Below are positions 21,751 through 32,549 of a DNA stretch of 64,000 bases, piece after piece. A program made the translations under genes and the position numbers. Below the pieces are notes generated by a model. It had not been told where the DNA came from. It did not search any database and saw nothing but the letters and a program-made list of their open reading frames with translations. The stretch is taken from NCBI GenBank assembly GCA_963971535.1, contig OZ020586.1, forward strand, positions 77,670,912 to 77,734,911. The letters are read 5' to 3'. This stretch comes from Notolepis coatsorum. Its lineage: Eukaryota; Chordata; Actinopteri; Aulopiformes; Paralepididae. The stretch's first letter is position 1. Each line of letters begins with the position of its first letter.

Positions 21751-23083
21751 GGAGCTGGAGCTTGACAACAGAGGGATTAATGAGGGACAGGATCTTGTAG
21801 GGCCCCACGAAACGGGGGGTTAGCTTTCGTGAGATGGATTTGAGAGGCAGGTCCCGAGACGAGAGCCATACCATCTGACCTGGTACATAGGCGGGAGCCG
21901 GGGCCCGGTGGCGGTCAGCGAAGCGCCGGTTCTGGTCCGCAGTCCGAAGCAGCGCAGCCCTCGTCTCCTCCCAGATCGTCCTGCAGCGACGGAGATGGTC
22001 CTGTACCGATGGTACGGCGATCTCCTCTTCCTGGGCAGGGAACAGCGGGGGTTGGTAGCCCAAAGATGACTCAAAGGGGGACTGACCTGTGGCCGCCAAA
22101 GAGAGGGAATTGTGGGCATATTCCACCCATGGCAGGAAGGCGCTCCAGCCGGAGGGGTCCCGGGCTGTCACGCAGCAGAGTGCGGATCCCAGGTCCTGGT
22201 TGGCCCGCTCCGACTGGCCGTTGGTCTGAGGGTGGAACCCGGAGGAGAGGCTGACCGTGGCCCCCAGAGCCCGACAGAACGCCCTCCAGACCTGGGATAT
22301 GAACTGAGGGCCTCTGTCGGAGACGATGTCAGCTGGGATCCCATGGAGCCGGAAGACGTGGAGTACCATCAGGTCAGCAGTCTCTGCAGCAGAGGGGAGT
22401 TTGGGGAGAGCAACGAAGTGCACAGCCTTTGAGAAACGGTCAACAATGGTGAGGATGGCAGTGTTACTGTGTGAGAGGGGAAGGCCGGTGACGAAGTCCA
22501 GGGCGACGTGCGACCAGGGCCGACCGGGGACTGGGAGTGGACAAAGGAGTCCGGCGGGCGGTCGGTGGGAGGCCTTCGCACGAGCACACACGGTGCACGC
22601 CAGGACGAAAGCGCGGGTGTCCTCTCTCATGGTGACCCACCAGAAGTGCCTCTTCAGCAGAGATAGTGTCCGGTCGATCCCCGGGTGGCACGTGAACCGG
22701 GAAGCGTGAACCCACTCGAGCACCTGGGAGCGGACGAGGTCAGGGACAAAAAGCCGGTTAGGTGGACCGTTACCTGGGTCCGGCTGGGCACGCTGTGCCT
22801 CCCTGACGACGGACTGGATCTCCCAGTTGGCGGTGGCCACCAGACATGAGGTAGAGAGGATGGTGTCGGGGTGTGTGGACCCCTCTTCAGGGACGAACTG
22901 CCGGGAGAGGGCGTCTGGCTTGGTGTTCTTGGAACCAGGCCGGTAGGTCAGGGTGAAGTTAAACCTAGCAAAGAACAGCGCTGGCGGGAGTTCAGGCGCT
23001 TGGCCGTTGAGACGTAGGCGAGGTTCTTGTGGTCCGTCCAAACCAAGAAGGGAACCTCCGATCCCTCCAGCCAGTGCCTCCAT
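21750..23083 (-). pseudogene. pol: Gypsy pol block 1: RNase H end and integrase
   Basis: One long minus-strand frame reads [20 protein letters not shown] (RNase H end), [17 protein letters not shown] with [18 protein letters not shown] (zinc-binding HHCC region), then the integrase core [33 protein letters not shown] and [20 protein letters not shown], and a C-terminal [12 protein letters not shown]. The D, D and E core residues appear present. The frame is separated from the upstream RNase H by a microdeletion near 22980 that both pol blocks share. Confidence 0.9.
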
Positions 23084-23658
23084 TCCTCCAGGGCTAGCTT
23101 GACCGCCAGGAGCTCCAGGTTCCCGATGTCGTAGTTGACCTCGGCTGGGGTTAGGCGGCGTGAGAAAAAGGCGCAGGAGTGCAGCTTCTGGTCGGTGGCA
23201 GAGCGCTGGGAAAGAACCGCCCCTACTCCGGTGCAGGAGGCGTCCACCTCCACCACGAACTGGCGGGACGTGTCCGGCTGGACGAGGATGGGAGTGGTGG
23301 TGAAGCGCCGGCGAAGCTCGGCGAAGGCGGAGTCCACTGCGTCGGACCAGACGAAGGGCACCGAAGGCGAGGTGAGTTGGGTGAGAGGCGCCGCGACCAG
23401 GCTGTAGTCCCTGATGAAGCGGCGATAAAAGTTGGCGAATCCCAGGAAGCGTTGGAGCTGTTTAACGTTGGTGGGACGGGGCCAGTCGGACACCGCTCTG
23501 ATCTTCTCGGGGTCCGCCCAGATCTTGCCGCCCTCTATGATGTAGCCAAGGAAGCCGATGGAGGAGACGTGGAACTCACACTTCTCCGCCTTGACAAACA
23601 GCTTGTTCTCTAGAAGACGCTGGAGGACCCGGCGGACATGCTGGACATGCTCCTCCAT
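22948..23658 (-). pseudogene. pol: Gypsy pol block 1: RT thumb and RNase H
   Basis: The minus-strand frame starts [20 protein letters not shown], continues [19 protein letters not shown] and [18 protein letters not shown], and ends near [20 protein letters not shown], after which the frame is lost. It is the part of pol just downstream of the RT active site. The active-site motif itself is cut by the insertion at 23692-23894. Confidence 0.9.
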
Positions 23659-23691
23659 GGAGCGGGAGAAGATCAGGATGTCATCTAGGTA

Positions 23692-23894
23692 ACTATATAT
23701 GGCAACTCAGAACATTGTACATATGTCTATACCGAACACTGTGACCTCATTTTCTTCTTCTAAATTACATGCTATACTATGTTATTTGATACTATCTTGT
23801 CTAGCACAGTCTCTGGAGCGTAACAGTAAGAAGCATTTTGTATGAAAGTATTCTGTACTTCTGTATGACAACTATTAAAGAAACTTGAAACTTG
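23692..23894 (+). mobile_element. LINE 3'-tail insertion in the RT active site, copy 1
   Basis: 203 bp ending 'attaaagaaacttgaaacttg', like a LINE 3' tail, antisense to the Gypsy. It is flanked by AGGTA at 23687-23691 and 23895-23899 and interrupts pol within the YLDD box, right after Tyr-Leu. An identical-position copy lies at 26485-26687. Confidence 0.8.
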
Positions 23895-23899
23895 AGGTA

Positions 23900-25876
23900 G
23901 ACGAATATGGAGCGGTTGAGTACGTCACGGAGAACGTCATTGACGAGGGCCTGGAAGACAGCAGGGGCGTTGGTCAGACCGAAAGGCATTACCTTGTACT
24001 CAAAGTGGCCGAGTGGTGTCTTGAAGGCCGTCTTCCACTTGTCTCCTTCCCGCATGCGGACAAGGTGGTAGGCGTTCCTGAGGTCCAGTTTTGTGAAGAT
24101 GGTGGCACCTTGCAGGGGCTCAAAAGCAGAGTCGATTAAAGGTAGGGGGTATTTGTTCTTTACCGTGATGTTGTTGAGACCCCGGTAATCGATACAGGGG
24201 CGAAGGGAACGATCCTTCTTGGAAACAAAGAAGAATCCTGCGCCGACAGGAGAGGAAGAGGGGGTGATTATGCCCGAGGCCAGGGATTCGTGAACGTACT
24301 TCTCCATTGATTCTCTCTCTGGGCGCGAGAGGTTGAACAGGCGACTAGCGGGGAGTGGCGCCCCGGGGAGTAAATCAATGGCGCAGTCGTATTGGCGATG
24401 GGGAGGCAGGGAGAGAGCCTGTTGTTTGCTGAAAACTGCCTTCAAATCGTGGTAGGCCGGCGGAATAGCAGACAGATCTATGTTCTCTTTGGGGGGGTAC
24501 GAACCGGCGCCCTCTAGTGGCGGCCGAGCCGACTGTAGACAAGCGACGTGACAGTGGGCACTCCAGCTGGTCACCAGGCCGGTAGGCCAATTGATAACGG
24601 GATTGTGTAACTTGAGCCAAGGCATGCCAAGGACAATGGGATTGTGGGGAGAGTTGGTAACGTGAAACCGAATACTCTCGCTGTGATTCCCGGATAGCAG
24701 AAGGCGAAGGGGTACGGTGTGGCGAGTAATCCGCGTAAGTAGTTTCCCGTTTAACCCCCGGGCGTTGCGGGGTATAGGCAGGGTGTCAGTAGCGATGTTG
24801 TAACGGGAGACTACTCCGGCGTCGATGAGGTTCTCGTCGGCCCCTGAGTCAACCAGGGCAGATAACGGGAGTGTTTGGTTATTCAGACACAGCATGGCGC
24901 GGAATAACATGTTTGGGCCAGAGCTGGGAACGACATCTAGACTCGAACAGACGCCCAGCGCTACTGTCGAGCCCCGTCGTTTGGGGCGAAGCGGGCATGA
25001 GACAATAGAGTGTCCTGTTTGGCCGCAGTACAGGCATGCTCCTGTGGCGAGCCTGTGTCGGCGCTCGCTGGGGGGAAGACGTGAGCGGTCGAGATCCATG
25101 GGCTCGGAGGAACTATTTTCTTCAGCGCGGGCGGCGCGACGAAGAAAGACGTGGAGTACCATCAGGTCAGCAGTCTCTGCAGCAGAGGGGAGTTTGGGGA
25201 GAGCAACGAAGTGCACAGCCTTTGAGAAACGGTCAACAATGGTGAGGATGGCAGTGTTACCGTGTGAGAGGGGAAGGCCGGTGACGAAGTCCAGGGCGAC
25301 GTGCGACCAGGGCCGACCGGGGACTGGGAGTGGACAAAGGAGTCCGGCGGGCGGTCGGTGGGAGGCCTTCGCACGAGCACACACGGTGCACGCCAGGACG
25401 AAAGCGCGGGTGTCCTCTCTCATGGTGACCCACCAGAAGTGCCTCTTCAGCAGAGATAGTGTCCGGTCGATCCCCGGGTGGCACGCGAACCGGGAAGCGT
25501 GAACCCACTCGAGCACCTGGGAGCGGACGAGGTCAGGGACAAAAAGCCGGTTAGGTGGACCGTTACCTGGGTCCGGCTGGGCACGCTGTGCCTCCCTGAC
25601 GACGGACTGGATCTCCCAGTTGGCGGTGGCCACCAGACATGAGGTAGAGAGGATGGTGTCGGGGTGTGTGGACCCCTCTTCAGGGACGAACTGCCGGGAG
25701 AGGGCGTCTGGCTTGGTGTTCTTGGAACCAGGCCGGTAGGTCAGGGTGAAGTTAAACCTAGCAAAGAACAGCGCTGGCGGGAGTTCAGGCGCTTGGCCGT
25801 TGAGATGTAGGCGAGGTTCTTGTGGTCCGTCCAAACCAAGAAGGGAACCTCCGATCCCTCCAGCCAGTGCCTCCAT
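23900..25876 (-). pseudogene. Chimeric ORF: RNase H/integrase start fused to gag end, protease and RT
   Basis: A single minus-strand frame of about 690 codons. Its first third repeats RNase H end and integrase start ([22 protein letters not shown]). At the duplication junction near 25140 it passes in frame from [11 protein letters not shown] into the gag tail [20 protein letters not shown], then the zinc knuckle [15 protein letters not shown], protease [12 protein letters not shown] and RT pieces [34 protein letters not shown] and [18 protein letters not shown]. It ends in the LINE-tail insertion at the YLDD box, so no active RT could result. The start codon is nominal. Confidence 0.88.
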
Positions 25877-26451
25877 TCCTCCAGGGCTAGCTTGACCGCC
25901 AGGAGCTCCAGGTTCCCGATGTCGTAGTTGACCTTGGCTGGGGTTAGGCGGCGTGAGAAAAAGGCACAGGAGTGCAGCTTCTGGTCGGTGGCAGAGCGCT
26001 GGGAAAGAACCGCCCCTACTCCGGTGCAGGAGGCGTCCACCTCCACCACGAACTGGCGGGACGTGTCCGGCTGGACGAGGATGGGAGTGGTGGTGAAGCG
26101 CCGGCGCAGCTCGGCGAAGGCGGAGTCCACTGCGTCGGACCAGACGAAGGGCACCGAAGGCGAGGTGAGTTGGGTGAGAGGCGCCGCGACCAGGCTGTAG
26201 TCCCTGATGAAGCGGCGATAAAAGTTGGCGAATCCCAGGAAGCGTTGGAGCTGTTTAACGTTGGTGGGACGGGGCCAGTCGGACACCGCTCTGATCTTCT
26301 CGGGGTCCGCCCAGATCTTGCCGCCCTCTATGATGTAGCCAAGGAAGCCGATGGAGGAGACGTGGAACTCACACTTCTCCGCCTTGACAAACAGCTTGTT
26401 CTCTAGAAGACGCTGGAGGACCCGGCGGACATGCTGGACATGCTCCTCCAT
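25741..26451 (-). pseudogene. pol: Gypsy pol block 2: RT thumb and RNase H
   Basis: Second copy of 22948-23658 at a 2793-bp offset with a few substitutions (for example Lys for Glu in [13 protein letters not shown]). It ends at the same RNase H microdeletion as block 1. Confidence 0.9.
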
Positions 26452-26484
26452 GGAGCGGGAGAAGATCAGGATGTCATCTAGGTA

Positions 26485-26687
26485 ACTATATATGGCAACT
26501 CAGAACATTGTACATATGTCTATACCGAACACTGTGACCTCATTTTCTTCTTCTAAATTACATGCTATACTATGTTATTTGATACTATCTTGTCTAGCAC
26601 AGTCTCTGGAGCGTAACAGTAAGAAGCATTTTGTATGAAAGTATTCTGTACTTCTGTATGACAACTATTAAAGAAACTTGAAACTTG
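26485..26687 (+). mobile_element. LINE 3'-tail insertion in the RT active site, copy 2
   Basis: Same insert and same AGGTA flanks (26480-26484, 26688-26692) as at 23692, shifted by exactly 2793 bp. It was therefore present before the pol duplication. Confidence 0.8.
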
Positions 26688-26692
26688 AGGTA

Positions 26693-27691
26693 GACGAATA
26701 CGGAGCGGTTGAGTACGTCACGGAGAGCGTCATTGACGAGGGCCTGGAAGACAGCAGGGGCGTTGGTCAGACCGAAAGGCATTACCTTGTACTCAAAGTG
26801 GCCGAGTGGTGTCTTGAAGGCCGTCTTCCACTTGTCTCCTTCCCGCATGCGGACAAGGTGGTAGGCGTTCCTGAGGTCCAGTTTTGTGAAGATGGTGGCA
26901 CCTTGCAGGGGCTCAAAAGCAGAGTCGATTAAAGGTAGGGGGTATTTGTTCTTTACCGTGATGTTGTTGAGACCCCGGTAATCGATACAGGGGCGAAGGG
27001 AACGATCCTTCTTGGAAACGAAGAAGAATCCTGCGCCGACAGGAGAGGAAGAGGGGGTGATTATGCCCGAGGCCAGGGATTCGTGAACGTACTTCTCCAT
27101 TGATTCTCTCTCTGGGCGCGAGAGGTTGAACAGGCGACTAGCGGGGAGTGGCGCCCCGGGGAGTAAATCAATGGCGCAGTCGTATTGGCGATGGGGAGGC
27201 AGGGAGAGAGCCTGTTGTTTGCTGAAAACTGCCTTCAAATCGTGGTAGGCCGGCGGAATAGCAGACAGATCTATGTTCTCTTTGGGGGGGTACGAACCGG
27301 CGCCCTCTAGTGGCGGCCGAGCCGACTGTAGACAAGCGACGTGACAGTGGGCACTCCAGCTGGTCACCAGGCCGGTAGGCCAATTGATAACGGGATTGTG
27401 TAACTTGAGCCAAGGCATGCCAAGGACAATGGGATTGTGGGGAGAGTTGGTAACGTGAAACCGAATACTCTCGCTGTGATTCCCGGATAGCAGAAGGCGA
27501 AGGGGTACGGTGTGGCGAGTAATCCGCATAAGTAGTTTCCCGTTTAACCCCCGGGCGTCGCGGGGTATCGGCAGGGTGTCAGTAGCGATGTTGTAACGGG
27601 AGACTACTCCGGCGTCGATGAGGTTCTCGTCGGCCCCTGAGTCAACCAGGGCAGATAACGGGAGTGTTGTGTTTGGCCGCAGTACAGGCAT
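26693..27691 (-). pseudogene. pol: Gypsy pol block 2: protease and RT
   Basis: The minus-strand frame contains [18 protein letters not shown] (aspartic protease, DSGA), [34 protein letters not shown] and [18 protein letters not shown] (RT fingers and palm), then stops in the LINE-tail insert before the catalytic Asp pair. Near 27667 a deletion of about 140 bp, relative to 24868-25018, removes the gag zinc-knuckle end and early protease and breaks the link with gag. Confidence 0.9.
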
Positions 27692-28616
27692 GCTCCTGTG
27701 GCGAGCCTGTGTCGGCGCTCGCTGGGGGGAAGACGTGAGCGGTCGAGATCCATGGGCTCGGAGGAACTATTTTCTTCAGCGCGGGCGGCGCGACGAGGCG
27801 GATCGGGTATAGGCGAACGAGCGGTGCTAGCCTTCTCTCGACGACGTTCCCGAAGACGCAGGTCCAGTTCCCTGGCCAAATGGATTAGCTCGCTCAGGGA
27901 GGTGGATCTTTCTTTGGACGCAAGCTCGTCTTTAATAGCGTCGTTCAAGCCCTGGCGGAATGCGCCTCGCAACGGTGTGTCCCCCCAGTCGGAGCCGGCG
28001 GCGAGGATGTGGAAATCGATAGCATATTCGCTTACGCTGCGGCTTCCCTGGCGGATCGAAAACAGGCCGGAGGCCCCCTCTGAGCCATCTGGAGGGTGGT
28101 CAAACACTTTACGCATGTCGTCGACGTACTCGGAGTACGAAGTACAGAGGAAGGAATTATTAAAGTGGAGAGCGGTGGCCCATCTCAACGCTGCGCCTGT
28201 GAGCAGCGCCGACAGGTAAGCTACTTTAGACCTATCGCTGTGAAACGTGTGGGGTTGTTGTTCGAACACTAACGAGCACTGGAATAAAAACGCACAGCAT
28301 TTGGAGTCGCTTCCATCGTAACGCTCTGGTGCGGGGACAGGGGGTTCTCTATGCGGGGGGCTTGGTGCAGCGGGGGAAGCGGCTGGTAGGGCCTGCTGTG
28401 CCAGGTGTGCCTCAATACGGCGATATTGTGTTTCTCGCTCCGCAGAGCCGTGTGCGAGAGCGGTAAGCTGAGCAATGATGTCATCCAACGAGTGAGCGAG
28501 TTGGTCTACCCGAGCATTCTGGTCGTCGGTAATACTCACGGGCTCCCCTTGAAACTTCCTCTTACATGATGGAGGTGTATCCTCCTCCTCGGTCTCGAGT
28601 ACAGCTGGTGCTGACA
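27604..28616 (-). pseudogene. gag: Gypsy gag, zinc knuckle truncated
   Basis: Starts MSAPAVLETEEEDTPPSC at 28616, 18 nt after the LTR. It has a Gln/Ala/Pro-rich linker, then the capsid-like region VPAPERYDGSDSKCCAFLFQ, SKVAYLSALLTGAALRWA, VSEYAIDFHILAAGSDW and FRQGLNDAIKDELASKE. A basic, Arg-rich stretch leads to CLYCGQT, where the deletion near 27667 replaces the end of the CCHC knuckle with an unrelated tail. The rest is one open frame of about 340 codons. Gag would build the particle and package RNA. Confidence 0.9.
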
Positions 28617-28621
28617 TCTTG

Positions 28622-28631
28622 GTCGTGGTAT
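28622..28631 (-). promoter_or_regulatory. Primer-binding site, self-priming type
   Basis: On the minus strand ATACCACGAC follows the 5' LTR by two bases and is the exact 10-nt complement of GTCGTGGTAT in the LTR (plus 29139-29148). TATATC (plus 29174-29179) lies about 30 nt upstream of that LTR site, placing it at the expected RNA 5' end. Confidence 0.7.
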
Positions 28632-28633
28632 AC

Positions 28634-29371
28634 TGTGAGAACTGGAGTCTGGAGCACAGCCCAATTGCTGAATACACGAGAAGAGAAAGGGAGCGGTTTC
28701 AAGGGTGTTTAATGGAATTGAGCAACACAGGAATTGGGGGGGAAAGTAGAACGGGGTTAATGTTCTGTCCTGTGGCTGCCACGGCGACAGTGAGCGAGCA
28801 AGTGGTCCTGGTGCTTGTCGGGGGAGCTGCTGTGGGGGCAGCGGGTGAATAGGGGTTCCGCTCGGGAACAGGTGACGTCCAGACTGGGACGCTGGAGCTG
28901 CTGGGTGGCAGCGGGAGATAGGTGTTCCTCTCGGGAACAGGTGACGTCCAGACAGGGACGCTGGAGCTGCTGGGTGGCAGCGGGAGATAGGTGTTCCTCT
29001 CGGGAACAGGTGACGTCCAGACAGGGACGGCGGTCCTTTGAGGCACAGGAGAGAAACGGGTTAGAGTAAGCCAATACACAGAGGGTGTCTAGCAGTAGAG
29101 CTTTCGGCAGAGACGTCGTACCTGGACAGTGGTAATTAATACCACGACAGCTTCTGGTCAGCGTCGAGGTGCAGATATAGTCCCCTCATCAGGGGAGGAT
29201 AGGGTGCAGCTGGGGAGAGTGGGGTGTTTGCCCGTGTGTGAATTAGGGGGATGGACTACAGCTGGGTGAATGAGGGTGAAGGAAGGAAGAGAGGATGATG
29301 AGGAGTGCGCAGTGGAGGACGTGAGGGGAAAAGGAGGGGGAGTGAAGTAGGCCCGTGCTGTGATTATGACA
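28634..29371 (-). repeat. 5' LTR of the minus-strand Gypsy element
   Basis: 738 bp, TG...CA ends, followed by the AGAAA target duplication at 29372-29376. It has the same 69-bp tandem repeat as the 3' LTR (about 28857-29030). A TATA-like box and presumed transcription start lie near 29140-29180. Confidence 0.92.
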
Positions 29372-30060
29372 AGAAAGGGTGCTCGATACCGCCGTCTAGC
29401 GTGATGCAGCCAATATTGCACTTTTACATTCTCATGAGGATTCCCCATGTTAACCCTGAGTCCGTGCGCCTGTAATGAATAGAAATATAGAATAAAATAA
29501 ATAACGATCAAATAACACATCAATCAGTGATCCAAATGTAAACAAACAGGTCGCAGCACCGCCAAAAACCAAGAAACAAGAATGGAGACACGTTTTCATG
29601 CTTAGTTGATTCACTTGATTTATTGGGCTGCAGTCCATGTGTGAAAGGTGCTATATAGATAGTTACTATTATTATTATATTGTAAAAGATTTATGAATTG
29701 AAATGTCTGTAATTCTCGACGACATTAAATATGAGGGTGACCTCAATTGTCCTTTTTGAGAATAAATAAAGGTTTGGATTGAATTTAATTGAATATTTAC
29801 TGTATTTTATGTCTGTAAAATGTTTGTTTACGTTGATAATGTTTATAAACACTGGAGTAAAACAGATATATTCTCATTTATAATAATGGTTTAATGGGTT
29901 CAGATAGTTTGTAATTGCAGATGTTCCATCTACAGACTAAACTCTTGAATGTATGTAAACATACCCCACATTGATATGGTAAAAAACAACAACGCAGATT
30001 GGGCCTTTAACTGGGAAGTGTATTTAGGAAATTCTAAAAGGGGGGGTGTCCCTGCACCCT
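29372..30060. other. Flanking DNA with an L2-like tail
   Basis: No gene seen. 'gtgtgaaaggtgctatatag' at about 29639-29658 resembles an L2-type LINE 3' tail, and 'gaataaataaaggtttggat' near 29760 looks like another LINE end. Confidence 0.4.
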
Positions 30061-30070
30061 CCTCCCCCAC

Positions 30071-30348
30071 CCCACACACACACACACACGCACACACACG
30101 CATGCACGCACGCACACGCACGCACGCACACACACACATACATACATTGTGTAATCCATCTGTCAGATGCCAGTAGGTGAGCCTCCCCTCCTCCCTCCCC
30201 CATACCCTCAGCTCAGACCCATACAGGCAGTGAGGCAATGGGAAGGCTGCAGCGCCATCTATTGGCCAAAACCACCACACACACAAAAATAATCATCTTC
30301 ACTTGTTGTTTACGTTAGTTAAAAATATTTGTATGTTTTTAATTGCAT

Positions 30349-30382
<34 letters not shown>
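30071..30382. repeat. (CA)n-rich tract and (TA)n tract
   Basis: Imperfect CA/CG dinucleotides at about 30071-30145 and a perfect TA run at about 30350-30382. The sequence between is unremarkable. Confidence 0.9.
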
Positions 30383-30385
<3 letters not shown>

Positions 30386-30967
30386 GACGAGCCTGGTGGG
30401 GTTCAGACTCGCCACGGTTCAAATACAAACAAATTTGAATGTCCACACAAGAGCAATATCAATCTATACGAGTATTTATTGAATTAAGGCAGAATCCAGT
30501 TGGAAAAGGCAAAAGAATGGTCGTGATACAGTCCGAGGGTCAAAACCACAAAACAGGCTCGCCGACAGAAATAGGGATTGTTCAATACTCAGGGTAGTCG
30601 TCCGGTCCAGGGTCAGTACACAAGGGGGTTTCTCAGCCAGTCCAGGGTCCAGTACACAAAGAACACCTACTCGCCTTCACCTCTCCTCTCACTACCTCTC
30701 ACTTTCACAACTCCGAATAACACAATCTCTCTCTCTCAATAACAACAACTCCAACCTCACCTCCACTCAACATACTCCTGACTAACCTAGTGGCTTTGTA
30801 GTGTGTGGGTCTGGGCGTGTGCACGTGAGATGTGAGTGGACTAATGATGCGCATGTGTGTTCTATCAGTACTAATCAGCTACCTAATAATTGTCTCTACT
30901 CCTTCCGTGGCAATAATATCTCCCATCCTTCACATATCCATGAGAGGGGGGGGTGAGATCTGCCACA
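30383..30967 (-). mobile_element. Solo LTR in a (TA)n tract
   Basis: 585 bp with plus-strand ends TGTGACGAGCC...GATCTGCCACA and a minus-strand AATAAATAC polyadenylation-like signal near 30473. The flanks on both sides are ATAT from the dinucleotide repeat, consistent with but not proof of a target duplication. No internal genes, so it is a solo LTR by inference. Confidence 0.6.
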
Positions 30968-31096
30968 ATATATATATGCTGACTACAGGAGAGAGTGGTA
31001 CACTGTGGCTGCTTGTGATGGAGGAATTATTTCTCCACAGGGACAGTAATCTTTTAAACTTGTAATAGTTAAAAGTCTGTGTCTGCTGTATTATGT

Positions 31097-31097
<1 letters not shown>

Positions 31098-31145
<48 letters not shown>
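31098..31145. repeat. (AATC)n microsatellite
   Basis: About 12 AATC units. Confidence 0.95.
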
Positions 31146-31565
31146 ATTGTGGACGCTTTATTTTTAATCATCTCATAATGAATGGAAATTATTAATATGA
31201 CTGAAATATCTTAAAACACACATAAATTATACTAAAACAACAAAACACACACACAGTCACACACACATTCAGCTATCGGTTTCAGGTTAATTGATTCCTT
31301 CTTCTGTCACACCAGTCAAGGCTGAGATCAGTAAACTGGAGGACATTCCACTGTAGCCTGTGTGCGCATGTTTTCATGTGTGTATCTCAACCCGTTCCTG
31401 TCTGTCAATTGTGCATATACACATATGAACTGTGTGTGTCTGCTTTTGTCAGCTGTGTGTATGTGTGTATGCATGCGTGTGAGCATGTGCCTCTTTAATC
31501 CTCTGTTCCCCTCACCAGATGTGGATAAGCTGATCACTGACCTTAAATTTGGAACATTGAGGTCT

Positions 31566-31818
31566 AGGTTAAAGTGACCCAGGTCTAGTATAGAGTGACC
31601 CAGGTCTAGGTTAGAGTGGCCCAGGTCTAGGTTAAAGTGACCCAGGTCTAGGTTAGAGTGGCCCAGGTCTAGGTTAGAGTCACCTAGGTCTAGGTTAGAG
31701 TGACCCATATCGAGGTTAGAGTGACCTACAGTAGGCCTAGGTTAGAGTTACCCAGGTCTAGGTTAAAGTGACCTAGGTTAGAGTGACCCAGGTCTAGGTT
31801 AGAGTGACCCAGGTCTAG

Positions 31819-31821
<3 letters not shown>
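31566..31821. repeat. Minisatellite of 'ggtctaggttagagtgaccca'
   Basis: About 12 units of roughly 21 bp with variation. The last unit resumes at 32387-32412 after a SINE insertion. Confidence 0.9.
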
Positions 31822-31911
<90 letters not shown>

Positions 31912-32386
31912 TCAAATAATTCATTACATTTATATCACGCTTTTCTCAGACTCAAAGCGCTCCCCACAATGTAGGGTGGAAATTGCCTCCTTCACCACCA
32001 CTGGTAGCACTCAACCTTGTGGCTACACAGGCTCAATGGCTGCCATACACTGGCTAGGCTACACACACTACACAATGGCTGACCGGCTTAGGCGACAGGG
32101 ATTGATATCAGCCAATTAAGGGGAAGGGATGATTAGGTGGCCTTGATGTCAGAGACCTGATTGGTAATTTGGCCAGGAACTACGATAGTAGGCATCCTGG
32201 GTTCTTCAGGACCTCGGTTTAGCGTCTCATCCGAAGGACAGCACTCACAGCTGTGTGGTGTCCCTATCACCGTAACAGGGGCATTGTTACTGACAAGTCC
32301 AGAGGACAGAGTGCCCACTGCTGGACAAAAACACCACTTTCCAACGGCCTTGACCGGGGAGCGAACCGGTGATCTTCCGATCATGA
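31822..32386 (-). mobile_element. tRNA-derived SINE with (AAT)n tail
   Basis: The minus strand begins with a tRNA-like B box GGTTCGCTCCC (plus 32357-32367), continues through 'gctgtccttcggatgagacg' and ends 'gagcgctttgagtctgagaa' plus an (AAT)n tail at plus 31821-31910. TCTAGGTT at 31814-31821 and 32387-32394 is a target duplication within the minisatellite. The A box is missing, so the head is truncated. Confidence 0.8.
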
Positions 32387-32549
32387 TCTAGGTTTATGTG
32401 ACCCAGGGATTTTTCGTACGCCACGTTAGTTTATTACCCCAACGATTGTTATCGTGAGGAACACCTGGTACCCTGCTATGTTATCTCAAATGTCAAGGAA
32501 AGTTAAACATCTAGTTGACTTATGCATCCTTAAATATAATGGCTGTGTC

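Larger units (their letters stand above)
20482..29371 (-). mobile_element. Gypsy LTR element with internal tandem duplication
   Basis: Read on the minus strand: 5' LTR 28634-29371, primer site, gag, then two tandem pol blocks, integrase, chromodomain, polypurine tract and 3' LTR 20482-21428. AGAAA at 20477-20481 and 29372-29376 is a matched 5-bp target duplication, so this is one inserted unit of 8890 bp. Positions 22353-25145 and 25146-27.8 kb are a tandem duplication with a constant 2793-bp offset until a deletion of about 140 bp in the second block. Both blocks carry the same lesions, so the element could not encode a working RT. Confidence 0.92.

Noticed and set aside
16071..29371. Endogenous retrovirus with envelope
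   Set aside because: Both elements end pol with a chromodomain directly before the polypurine tract and LTR; there is no envelope frame or space for one.
29930..30286. 118-codon minus-strand frame rich in Cys and Val
   Set aside because: Mostly translation of the CA/CG dinucleotide tract.
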